Shown: positions 52,052-60,383 of the stretch, piece after piece
Layout: every line of letters begins with the position of its first letter
Numbering within the stretch: the stretch's first letter is position 1
From: Ignavibacteria bacterium UBA2373
Lineage (GTDB): Bacteria > Bacteroidota > Ignavibacteria > Kapaibacteriales > UBA961
Assembly: GCA_002344005.1 (NCBI GenBank)
Contig: DDTD01000096.1
Coordinates: forward strand, 1 to 64,000
Reading direction: 5' to 3'
Length of the DNA stretch: 64,000 bases
Program-made: the position numbers and the translations under genes
The notes under the pieces: model-generated
The model's database searches: none
What the model saw: only the letters and a program-made list of their open reading frames with translations
What the model was told of the DNA's origin: nothing

Positions 52052-52495
52052 ATGACAATAGACACTAATCAATATTATCAGCGACTTGAGAAAAAGATTA
52101 ACAGTTTTTCTGTCCGACTAATGAGCGACACTAAGTGGACAAAGGTGTTTAAGACATTGTCCGAGTATTATGCAATAATAAACAAGTGTCTTATAAAGGA
52201 TATTTGGGATGACGTTTTAAGGGAAATTGATATACCATCAGTTGAAAATTATAGTACAACATTTCATAACAGCGGAATTAAAGACGTAATGACTGGCGGA
52301 CCTTCCCTTTTTAAAGAAATAGAATGGATTGAATTTCCAAGTAATTGGTTAATTGAACGAGAAATGAGAAATGAAAAATTAGAACCACATAAACGCTCGC
52401 AAGACATTTTAAAAATAAAAGAATGCTTATTAACTATTGGACAGCTTGAAATCGAAATGACAACAGACAAACTAATTTTATATGGTTATAAATAA
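52052..52495 (+). CDS. Cassette hypothetical protein (DUF6678-like)
   Basis: A 147-aa soluble protein. SDTKWTKVFKTLSEY near the N-terminus and GGPSLFKEIEWIEFPSNW in the middle resemble the DUF6678 pattern seen in scattered bacterial genomes. That assignment is from memory of the motif and is weak. It starts at the ATG at 52052, just after promoter module 5. No activity can be given. Confidence 0.5.
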   Translation: MTIDTNQYYQRLEKKINSFSVRLMSDTKWTKVFKTLSEYYAIINKCLIKDIWDDVLREIDIPSVENYSTTFHNSGIKDVMTGGPSLFKEIEWIEFPSNWLIEREMRNEKLEPHKRSQDILKIKECLLTIGQLEIEMTTDKLILYGYK

Positions 52496-52627
52496 GACAA
52501 TAAAATTCTTGTATAACACCCACCTTACCTCAGGCGGGGCAGCCGTTCTTCTTACATATCTACTTCAGTACATAAATTCTCCGAATCATTCATAGCAAAT
52601 ATAATAATACCATTAACAATATAAAAA

Positions 52628-53206
52628 ATGCAAGATATATTATTTGATTTTATAGCAAAATATATTTCTCTGACAGAAGAAGAGAAAAATGCAATTATTT
52701 CTTTGGATATTTTTCGATCAGTAAAAAAGGGAACTATTCTACTCACAGCAGGACAAAAATCCAAAGACAGTTATTTTGTTCTAAAGGGCTGCATCCGTAC
52801 ATATTATATTGTTGATGGTGAAGAAAAAACAACTGCTTTCTACACAGAAATGGAAGCATTGACTCCCCCTTGTGTCATAAGCAAAACCCCGTCCGAATAC
52901 TATGTAAGTTGCATAGAAGATTCTATATTGACAATTAGCAATACTGATATGGGAGTAGAGGTAAACAGTAAATTTCCCAAATTTGATATAATGTGCAGAA
53001 TATTATCCGAAGAACTATTAGCTAAGCAACAAATAGACTTTGATAAATTTAAAACTTCCTCACCCGAGCAACGATATCTGAACTTACTGCAAAACAGACC
53101 TGACCTTATCCAACGTGTGCCACAGCATCAATTAGCAAGCTATCTCGGCATCAAACCTCAATCATTAAGCAGACTAAGAGCAAGGATTTTTGAAAAAAAG
53201 AGGTGA
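52628..53206 (+). CDS. Crp/Fnr-family regulator
   Basis: A 192-aa protein with a cyclic-nucleotide-binding-like beta-roll (about 20-115: VKKGTILLTAGQKSKDSYFVLKGCIRTYYIVDGEEKT) and a C-terminal winged HTH (VPQHQLASYLGIKPQSLSRLRARI). There is no cysteine cluster for Fe-S. Such stand-alone regulators are common in Bacteroidota. Its last 57 bp plus the following intergenic region are copied 0.87 kb downstream. Confidence 0.85.
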   Translation: MQDILFDFIAKYISLTEEEKNAIISLDIFRSVKKGTILLTAGQKSKDSYFVLKGCIRTYYIVDGEEKTTAFYTEMEALTPPCVISKTPSEYYVSCIEDSILTISNTDMGVEVNSKFPKFDIMCRILSEELLAKQQIDFDKFKTSSPEQRYLNLLQNRPDLIQRVPQHQLASYLGIKPQSLSRLRARIFEKKR

Positions 53207-53275
53207 AATGCATTTCTTAACTTAAGTGAACGAATTATTGCATCTCCCCTCTCTAATTTTGCACTATCGTTTCAC
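53150..53275 (+). repeat. 126-bp duplicated segment, copy 1
   Basis: Covers the last 57 bp of the Crp/Fnr gene plus the region before the first barrel gene. It recurs at 54024-54149 with few changes. Confidence 0.8.
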
Positions 53276-53290
53276 TTAGAAAGTAAAGAA

Positions 53291-53908
53291 ATGCACAAGA
53301 AGATTGTAGGTATTGTATTTGTCATTATAATGACAAATATGCTTCAACTCAAAGCTCAATATGATGAATCAGACACCACATATAAACGGTGGTATGTTGG
53401 GAGCACCCTCTATCTTTTGGGAAATTTTGTTGAAAAGCGCAACCCTGAGTATGTCCAAGTAAATTTTGGATATAGAATAACACCTAAAGATATTATTCAT
53501 TTTAGGTTCAAAAGATCGGTGTATGATTGGCCCTTAGGTACGCCGTGGGAAAAAATCTTCGATGGAACAGAAGACATCTACCCGGGACATGCACGCATAC
53601 TTGCACCTACATTAGGGTATCAGCGATTTTGGTGGGAAGGAGTTTATACTTCTGTGTATGCTTTGAATGCCTTTGAAAAATATATGGATGAGAATAATAA
53701 AACAATTGGAAACGGATATACATTATATCTCGACTTCTATGTGGGGTACCACTTCACTTTTTTTAATAATCTTTTCTTTTTTGAGCCGGCTATTGGCATA
53801 AGTTATTGGCCCCTACGAACAAATATTCCGGAATCGTTTAAATCTGTAGAAAAGCAATGGCCCGATTACTTTATCCAACCCGGATTTGATTTTGGGTTTA
53901 ATTTTTAA
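53291..53908 (+). CDS. Secreted/outer-membrane barrel protein, copy 1
   Basis: A 205-aa protein with a signal peptide (about 1-23, QLKAQ) followed by YDESDTTYKRWYVGS, identical or near-identical to its downstream paralogue. Alternating beta strands and the C-terminal PGFDFGFNF ending in Phe suggest a small outer-membrane barrel. Function unknown. It arose by, or gave rise to, a tandem duplication with the next gene. Confidence 0.6.
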   Translation: MHKKIVGIVFVIIMTNMLQLKAQYDESDTTYKRWYVGSTLYLLGNFVEKRNPEYVQVNFGYRITPKDIIHFRFKRSVYDWPLGTPWEKIFDGTEDIYPGHARILAPTLGYQRFWWEGVYTSVYALNAFEKYMDENNKTIGNGYTLYLDFYVGYHFTFFNNLFFFEPAIGISYWPLRTNIPESFKSVEKQWPDYFIQPGFDFGFNF

Positions 53909-54023
53909 TATTCGTTTTGGTCAAACAAAAATCTGAAGGAATAATAAAGCTCCATCTGAGACAAATACGGTATAAAATCTACAGAAAATACTTCCATAAC
54001 ACAAAAGTCCGAGCTATGCTGCT

Positions 54024-54149
54024 ATCAAATCTCAATCATTAAGCAGACAAAGAGCAAGAATTTTTGAAAAAAAGAGGTGAAATGCATTTCTTAACTTAAG
54101 TGAACGAATTATTGCATCTCCCCTCTCTAATTTTGCACTATCGTTTCAC
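54024..54149 (+). repeat. 126-bp duplicated segment, copy 2
   Basis: Contains a copy of the Crp/Fnr gene tail (SLSRQRARIFEKKR-like) with no gene attached, plus the same upstream region as copy 1. It shows that the duplication unit included the regulator's 3' end. Confidence 0.8.
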
Positions 54150-54164
54150 ACATAGAGTATAGAT

Positions 54165-54797
54165 ATGCAAAAGAAATTATTCTTCCTTGTTTCTGTCATA
54201 ATAATGGCAAGTACGTTCCAACTCAAAGCTCAATATGATGAATCAGACACCACATATAAACGGTGGTTCATTGGGACTTCTTTATTTGTTTTGTTTGGTA
54301 ATGTATTGGAAGACACCAATCCACCTGATTTTTTTCAACTTGATATTGGGTATAGGATTACGGGAAAAGACATTGTGAGAATTTCGCCAAAGACGTGGAA
54401 ATATGCTTGGCCCAATGGCATTCATCCATTTTTAAACGATGCCTATAAAAAGCCCGAAGAAAGATTCCCCGGCTATATTCGTGAATATGGTGCAACACTA
54501 TCTTATCAACGATTCTTATGGGAGGGTTTCTATGCCCAACTTGATATTATGCCAACATGGCAAGTTTTTGTGAATGATAATGGTAAAAAAATTGATGATG
54601 GCTTCCAAATCTTCAATTCATATCGTTTTGGCTATCATATCAAACTGTTTAATGATACATTTTTCTTTCAACCATCAATTTGTGTTACCCACCGTGCTTA
54701 TCACACACAATTACCTGACGGGTTTAAGCAGTTGGATGATAAATGGTCTAAATTTATTTTCCCCGAACCGGGACTTAATGTCGGATTTAATTTTTAA
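54165..54797 (+). CDS. Secreted/outer-membrane barrel protein, copy 2
   Basis: A 210-aa paralogue of the upstream gene. Signal peptide and the first mature residues (QYDESDTTYKRWFIG) are almost unchanged, the rest is about half conserved, and it ends PGLNVGFNF. The strong 5' similarity next to a diverged body suggests gene conversion or selection on the export region. Function unknown. Confidence 0.6.
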   Translation: MQKKLFFLVSVIIMASTFQLKAQYDESDTTYKRWFIGTSLFVLFGNVLEDTNPPDFFQLDIGYRITGKDIVRISPKTWKYAWPNGIHPFLNDAYKKPEERFPGYIREYGATLSYQRFLWEGFYAQLDIMPTWQVFVNDNGKKIDDGFQIFNSYRFGYHIKLFNDTFFFQPSICVTHRAYHTQLPDGFKQLDDKWSKFIFPEPGLNVGFNF

Positions 54798-54807
54798 TTG
54801 ATATTCT

Positions 54808-55227
54808 ATGAATGCACATACTGTACCGGAAGACATCAAAGTCAATGTGAAATTGAAACTTGCTGCGCTGTGGACAAGTTTAATGTTTCTTATCATCTAT
54901 CTGGATTATTTCCATTTATATATGCCCGATTCACTGAAAGATATAATAGCGGGTAAGGTATTTGTATTTGATATTACGCAACTTTTTCTTTTGGCAGCAC
55001 TCGCCATGATTGCAATTCCTGCGCTAATGATTTTCCTTTCCATTGCTCTGCCTGCTACAATAAATCGCCCGGCAAATATCATGATTGCAGCAATTAATAT
55101 ACCCTTACTATTGTTTAATTTGGCAGGTGTGGCATGGATTCACATGATCATTGGTGCTGCCATAGAGATTGCTCTTCTTTGTCTCATTCTTTATTATGCA
55201 TGGAAATGGCCTCGTCTTGAGGCATGA
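54808..55227 (+). CDS. DUF6326-like membrane protein
   Basis: A 139-aa protein with four predicted membrane helices. The start VNVKLKLAALWTSLMFLIIYLDYFHLYMPDSLKDIIAG and the later NRPANIMIAAINIPLL match the DUF6326 pattern. No function is known. It lies 10 bp after the second barrel gene. Confidence 0.65.
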   Translation: MNAHTVPEDIKVNVKLKLAALWTSLMFLIIYLDYFHLYMPDSLKDIIAGKVFVFDITQLFLLAALAMIAIPALMIFLSIALPATINRPANIMIAAINIPLLLFNLAGVAWIHMIIGAAIEIALLCLILYYAWKWPRLEA

Positions 55228-55396
55228 AGAACATCTAAAGGGAAAAGACATAAAAAGTATGCGTGAATAATTTTTTCTCACCATGCTCGTTATTGTTTGA
55301 GTGAATATTATTGTTCATCTCATCACTCTTACTATACATTTTTCATTGGTTCAGACGATATTGTGATTGAACCATAAAAGAAGGAAAAAATACATT

Positions 55397-55786
55397 ATGA
55401 ATATTTCCCTGATAAAAGGACGTACAATATTTCTTGTTGATGCAATTGGTGCTTTTGTTTCGGCTATTTCTTTACTAGTTCCCTACCTCTTCAAAGAAGT
55501 CTTTGGAATGCCTCAAAGTATATTGACCATATTCATTACTATTGCAATAGCTTACTCACTCTATTCAATCACTGTTTACCTTAGCAATACGCCAAAATGG
55601 AAATCGTACTTACTTATAATTGCATTGTTAAATATAGGTTACTGTTTGTTTACAATGTATCACGTTTTCAATAATATGAACACAATCACACTCTATGGAT
55701 ATTTGTACTTTGTTGGCGAAATACTGATAATCCTCACACTCTCGGGCTTTGAACTTAGACTGAGCAGAGCAAAAAAACAAGATTAA
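55397..55786 (+). CDS. Four-helix membrane protein
   Basis: A 129-aa protein with four membrane segments and a short basic tail (LSRAKKQD). Start at 55397 after an AAGGA-like site. The ATG 10 codons upstream gives a very basic extension. No family recognised. Its stop codon lies at the left edge of the 136-bp repeat that carries promoter module 6. Confidence 0.55.
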   Translation: MNISLIKGRTIFLVDAIGAFVSAISLLVPYLFKEVFGMPQSILTIFITIAIAYSLYSITVYLSNTPKWKSYLLIIALLNIGYCLFTMYHVFNNMNTITLYGYLYFVGEILIILTLSGFELRLSRAKKQD

Positions 55787-55917
55787 GAGGTGAAGCACGA
55801 ACAATTTAATCAAACCCGACAAGTACACTTAAGTTGAGAACACTATTGCTACGAGGGATAAAGTTTTGTCTGTCTTGCCAAAGTTTTGTAGTTTTGGGGG
55901 AAGGAAAGGTGAATTGG
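55782..55917 (+). promoter_or_regulatory. Promoter module copy 6 within a 136-bp repeat
   Basis: Nearly identical to 56956-57091. Promoter: TTTG (55865-55868), 20-nt spacer, TAGTTTTG (55889-55896). The leader ATG seen in other copies is AAG here. The repeat begins at the stop codon of the preceding gene. Confidence 0.78.
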
Positions 55918-56041
55918 ACCAAAAGAAGAAATATTGCTAAGCTAAGAGCATTATTTTTATTGGAAGTCAAGATGCTAACATATAGTTCTGCGAATAAGAA
56001 CCCGAATAGTGCGAAAAGTATTGTACATTTATATAATAGAT

Positions 56042-56964
56042 ATGAGTCCACTAAATTGCAAAAAGTTATTGAGTATTGTTCTGTTTTTTATTTCGGTACA
56101 ATCGTGTCAATGCTGCATTAATGAGTATCGAGTACTTATAGACGGCACATCAGTACTCGTAGATGTCGGTACAAATACATTACCAAGTGGACGATTTAGT
56201 AGAATTGGTAAATCTCTTTTGTTACAGAAATTACATAACGCTGACAGTGTTTATCGTTTAACAGGTAAATTGGAAGATTATTCCGATATGGGAGTACTCT
56301 TAGTTTACACAGGTCAATATGTCAAAGCAAAACAGATATTTCAAGAGATTGAACATAAATCTCCCGGGCTTTATCAAACTGCTGCCAACCTTGGAACAAC
56401 GTATGAATTACTTGGACAAAATGATTCTGCATTGTATTGGATAAAAAAAGCAGTTGAGATAAACCCTACATCGCATCACAGTTCTGAATGGATACATATA
56501 AAAATACTTCAAGCCAAATTAAAAGCTAAGGATAATCAAAAGTATTTGTGGGAACATTCAATTCTATCGCTTGACTTTGGTGAAGACAAAATTCCGGTAA
56601 ATAAAACTAATCGTGACCTCCATAATTTGCGAAAACAGCTTTATGCACAGCTAAACGAAAGAATGTATTTTATAAAGCCCAAAGACCCGATTGTTGCACA
56701 TTTATTATTTGATTTAGGCAATATTTGTGCCTTGACAACCGATGTACAAAACACGCTGCAAGTGTATCAAGAAGCAAAGCACTATGGGTACACTCAGAAC
56801 TCGTGGATAAAAGAATTTCTCATTTAGAACAAGTTCAATGGATTGGTGGATTAAAAAGGACGATACTTGATTGGATTGTCATAGCAATTTTATTGGTAGT
56901 TCTAATAATAGGAATTGACGGAATATTGTTATTGTATAAACGAACAAAAAACAAAATTAAGTGA
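56042..56964 (+). pseudogene. Frameshifted TPR lipoprotein with C-terminal membrane anchor
   Basis: From 56042 a lipoprotein-like N-terminus (FFISVQSCQCC) is followed by TPR units (LEDYSDMGVLLVYTGQYVKA, then KQIFQEI; AANLGTTYELLGQNDSALYW, then IKKAVEINP). The frame stops at 56827. Another frame, open from 56725, continues without a gap as DKRISHLEQVQWIGGLKRTI plus a membrane helix and a basic tail ending at 56964. The switch point is near 56808-56818 in an A-rich run. Either a one-base indel broke the gene, or slippage joins the frames. Confidence 0.65.
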
Positions 56965-57091
56965 TGAAACACGAACAATTCAATCAAACCCGACAAGTAC
57001 ACTTACGTTGAGAACACTATTGCTACAAGGGATAAAGTTTTGTCTGTCTTGCCAAAGTTTTGTAGTTTTGGGGGAATGAAAGGTGAATTGG
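56956..57091 (+). promoter_or_regulatory. Promoter module copy 7 within a 136-bp repeat
   Basis: Second copy of 55782-55917. Promoter: TTTG (57039-57042), 20-nt spacer, TAGTTTTG (57063-57070). The leader ORF from ATG 57076 reads MKGELGYDEKLITLQ and its TGA overlaps the ATG of the next gene. Confidence 0.8.
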
Positions 57092-57119
57092 GTTACGATG
57101 AGAAACTGATAACACTTCA

Positions 57120-57674
57120 ATGAAAATCAATAAAACTCTCATATTTATATTTTTCCATTTGATAACAACCTTATCATTTGGTCAAATCAATTCTGAAAAT
57201 AGGACATCTGAGTTAATTGAAAAATTGAATTGGGGTTCTATAAAAATTGATTGTCAACTAATTTTGATTTTAACTCAAACTGATTCAGTATCAAATGAGT
57301 TAGTAAAAATAGGAAAACCTGCAACAGAAAAACTTCTTTCTTCAATAAAAGTCCCAAATAAAACTGTTGCAATTCATATAATTTTAACAAGAATTTATGA
57401 AGATACAGAGCAAAAAGCAGAAGGATTAGGCACAGTATATATTTATAAAAATTGCAAAGAATTACACGGTTGGCATCATGTATATAATGGAATATTTTGG
57501 AGTTGGAACTCTGAAGAAGGAGAGTCTATTAACCAAAACCAAATTGATAGTGCTTTTACTTATTGGCATAAGAAATTGATTTCAAAAGAACCTGTTCAAA
57601 TGCAGAACAGAAAAGAAATTTTTTCAATTCTTGATAAAGAAGCTAAAATCAAATTTCCTTGTATTGACGAATAG
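57120..57674 (+). CDS. Secreted hypothetical protein, last gene of the array
   Basis: A 184-aa protein with a signal peptide (about 1-21, LSFGQ). The mature part begins SENRTSELIEKLNWGSIKID, and its middle (LVKIGKPATEKLLSSIK) looks like a HEAT-type helix. Near the C-terminus is NGIFWSWNSEEG. No family assigned. Its ATG overlaps the TGA of the promoter-module leader peptide, so translation may be coupled. Confidence 0.55.
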   Translation: MKINKTLIFIFFHLITTLSFGQINSENRTSELIEKLNWGSIKIDCQLILILTQTDSVSNELVKIGKPATEKLLSSIKVPNKTVAIHIILTRIYEDTEQKAEGLGTVYIYKNCKELHGWHHVYNGIFWSWNSEEGESINQNQIDSAFTYWHKKLISKEPVQMQNRKEIFSILDKEAKIKFPCIDE

Positions 57675-57858
57675 ATAATACAAACAATCAAACAAAGTTC
57701 AACATCGTAATTTAGAAAAAATTATTAAGTTAAATTTAGTACATGAAAACATATCTGAAAGTTTGGTTGTAAAGTAAAAACTTCGTACAATACCGGTAAG
57801 TCTTCCTCCAAAACAGTATTTCACATTGCATTTTGCCATCACTACATCTTAGGGAGCA

Positions 57859-58827
57859 TTATTTTTTGGTACTCTCACAGCCATTACAATGGTGACTTTG
57901 AGCAAAGCTGTCGGATTCTATTTGAAATGTGGAATGTGATAATGAATAATCATTTTCTATTTTAGTACGGACATCCGCCAATATTTCTTCATGGGAACGG
58001 CTACCATCACTGACAATATGGGCACTGACAGCATTATTATCTGTGTCTATTTGCCATACATGAACATCATGAACATTGATGACTCCCTCTATTGATAATA
58101 TTGTGGCTTCTATCATAGCTCTGTCTGCACCTTTAGGCGCGACATCCATAAGAATCCGCGCAGCCGAACGCACTAATTTATATCCATTCCGCACAATAAA
58201 CACAATAATTAATAAGGATAAAACAGGGTCAATCCATTCAATATGGGTAAAGTGCATAATGATGCCACCAATTATCACTGCCAATGATGACAATAAATCC
58301 GACATCACATGTAAATATGCACTGCGCGTGCTGAGATGATGCGATTTATAAAGCACTATGGCACTTATTCCATTAGCAATAAAACCAAATCCGGCAACAG
58401 CTAACATCGTGTCACCATGCACATGCTCCGAATGACCTAAAAGTCTTTCTACCGCTTCTTTTATCACTAATACGCATACCGACAATAATACCACACCATT
58501 CACAAGTGCCGCAATTATTTCAACACGTTTAAATCCAAAAGTAAATCGCTGTAATTTTTTTTTATCGTTTTTGGATGCTTCATATAAACGCAAAGCCAGA
58601 TATGCCACCAATAAAGCTCCGACATCCGTAAGCATGTGCCCCGCATCGGCACGTAAGGCAATACTGTTTGCTATATAACTGCCTATAAGTTGTACCACCA
58701 TTATACTTGCTGTGGTAATCATGGCAATAAGCAAAGAACGTCTGTCTTTACCTATATGATCAATATGGGAATGATGATGGTCGGAATGGTCATGAGTATG
58801 ATTATGATGGGAATAATGATGCGACAT
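57859..58827 (-). CDS. CDF-family metal cation exporter (CzcD/ZitB-like)
   Basis: A 322-aa cation diffusion facilitator. The N-terminus is His-rich (SHHYSHHNHTHDHSDHHHSH). Six membrane helices hold the metal-site residues in ALRADAGHMLTDVGAL and YLHVMSDLLSSLAVI. The C-terminal cytoplasmic domain has GVINVHDVHVWQIDTD. It probably exports Zn2+ (or Co2+/Cd2+) by proton antiport. It marks the return to conserved chromosome right of the array. Confidence 0.9.
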   Translation of the reverse strand: MSHHYSHHNHTHDHSDHHHSHIDHIGKDRRSLLIAMITTASIMVVQLIGSYIANSIALRADAGHMLTDVGALLVAYLALRLYEASKNDKKKLQRFTFGFKRVEIIAALVNGVVLLSVCVLVIKEAVERLLGHSEHVHGDTMLAVAGFGFIANGISAIVLYKSHHLSTRSAYLHVMSDLLSSLAVIIGGIIMHFTHIEWIDPVLSLLIIVFIVRNGYKLVRSAARILMDVAPKGADRAMIEATILSIEGVINVHDVHVWQIDTDNNAVSAHIVSDGSRSHEEILADVRTKIENDYSLSHSTFQIESDSFAQSHHCNGCESTKK

Positions 58828-58854
58828 ATCTGTATATCTACGTTCAAAAAAATA

Positions 58855-59184
58855 TTATTTTGCAAGAGTAAAACCCATTCCCGTAAGAATTTTTTTTACT
58901 TTTTCGCTATGCTCCCCTTGTATTTCAATGGAATTATCCAATACACCGCCTCCGGCACCACATTGCGATTTAAGTTTACGAGCAATATCGTCTAATTCGG
59001 CGGGTGTGGACTGAAATCCCGTAATAAGAGTAACTGTTTTTCCTTTTCGTCCTTTACTGTCATGAACTACTTTTAATTTTTGCGGTTTGCCATCATAACC
59101 CTTTTTGACGGACTGTTGTTCTTGTTTTCTGTCCGATTCCGGTAATAATGAAGCTAAATCGGACAATGAAGATAACTTTTGCAT
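58855..59184 (-). CDS. SUI1/eIF1-like translation factor (YciH family)
   Basis: A 109-aa protein with the SUI1 fold: TVTLITGFQSTPAELDDIARKLKSQCGAGGGVLDNSIEIQGEHSEKVKKILTGMGF. The start at 59184 gives the family length. Bacterial YciH-type proteins influence start-codon fidelity. Confidence 0.88.
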   Translation of the reverse strand: MQKLSSLSDLASLLPESDRKQEQQSVKKGYDGKPQKLKVVHDSKGRKGKTVTLITGFQSTPAELDDIARKLKSQCGAGGGVLDNSIEIQGEHSEKVKKILTGMGFTLAK

Positions 59185-59258
59185 AGTGTGAAAATGCGTA
59201 TAATTATATGAAAAGATTGATGTATGGAATAAAATCAATGATAGTGCATATATTTACA

Positions 59259-60299
59259 CTACTTATCCATGCCTAATTTTTCGGCTAAAGTCAGCACAGC
59301 GCTAACATAATCTTTGCTATTATTGTAATGGAACACAGCTTTTTCATGTGATTCTCTATCCTTGCGCCATCCATTAACCGATAAATAATTTGCCACACTA
59401 AAAATAGCGTCTTGCTCATCGAATAAATTGATTTTTCCATCGCCGTCACCGTCCACTGCCCATGAACGATAACTTGACGGCAAAAATTGCGATAAACCGA
59501 AGGCACCGGCGAATGATCCTTTTATATCGAGAACATCGGCATGATAGCGCGAACGCATGGAATCGAGAGCCATTAATTGATCTATTGCCCACGCCGATTT
59601 TTTATTTGCTCTTTGTTCTATTTTTTTCTCTAATTCATACAGCCCTGTCGTATCTTTTTTTTCTGATAATTCTTGGCGAACGACATTTTTATTTTTTTCA
59701 ATATTTTCAGGACGATTGGCTAAGGCAACCGATAAGAACACACTTGCAATGGAATGATTGCCTGTAATTTTTCCGAATTTTGTTTCTATCCATAAAATGG
59801 ACGTGATGGCTTGTTTGGGCACATTGTACTTGGCTGCTGCACTATCAAGGTCACGGGAATGTTGTTCCATAAAAGAGACCCCCTTATTCACCGAATACGC
59901 ATCATGATGTTGGCTGTAATCGGTTGGTTTTCTATAGCCCGTCACATTAATTTTGACAAGCGACTCTTTGAACTGCACTCGGCTGTCAGTCATCAGGCGC
60001 ACTAAAAATGCAGTGTCCATGCCTTTTTGCAAAAGCGGTTGCATTATCGGAGCAAAAACCGCATGGTTTGAAGAGTGCCAATATTCCGGCAGATACAAAG
60101 CGATGCCCGTGCGTGGTGGTGGCGGAGTTGCTTCCTTCGATTGTGACGGAGCCGAACCGCATGAGCGGAACAATAACATACCCGCCGCCATTATCCATAA
60201 TGACGATACCGAAAAACGCAGATATAATGAATGTGATTTCACCTGATGAATATTCCTTAGAAACAGATTTACTACTGCCATTGAACTGTGAAAAAGCAC
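59259..60299 (-). CDS. MltB-like lytic transglycosylase lipoprotein
   Basis: A 346-aa protein. The lipobox is LLFRSCGSAP. The lytic transglycosylase domain follows, with catalytic Glu in SILWIETKFGKITGNHS and the later family blocks GSFAGAFGLSQFLPSSYRSWAVDGDGDGKINLFDEQDAIFSVANYL. It cleaves the peptidoglycan glycan chain, leaving 1,6-anhydro ends. The true start may be internal, since about 30 residues precede the signal helix. Confidence 0.88.
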   Translation of the reverse strand: MLFHSSMAVVNLFLRNIHQVKSHSLYLRFSVSSLWIMAAGMLLFRSCGSAPSQSKEATPPPPRTGIALYLPEYWHSSNHAVFAPIMQPLLQKGMDTAFLVRLMTDSRVQFKESLVKINVTGYRKPTDYSQHHDAYSVNKGVSFMEQHSRDLDSAAAKYNVPKQAITSILWIETKFGKITGNHSIASVFLSVALANRPENIEKNKNVVRQELSEKKDTTGLYELEKKIEQRANKKSAWAIDQLMALDSMRSRYHADVLDIKGSFAGAFGLSQFLPSSYRSWAVDGDGDGKINLFDEQDAIFSVANYLSVNGWRKDRESHEKAVFHYNNSKDYVSAVLTLAEKLGMDK

Positions 60300-60383
60300 T
60301 GCTTACCCACAGATGTTTATTGTTTTCTTCCTAATTTGCACTCTGATTTGCGAGTACAACGATTCTAAACCGCTATTGTTTTT

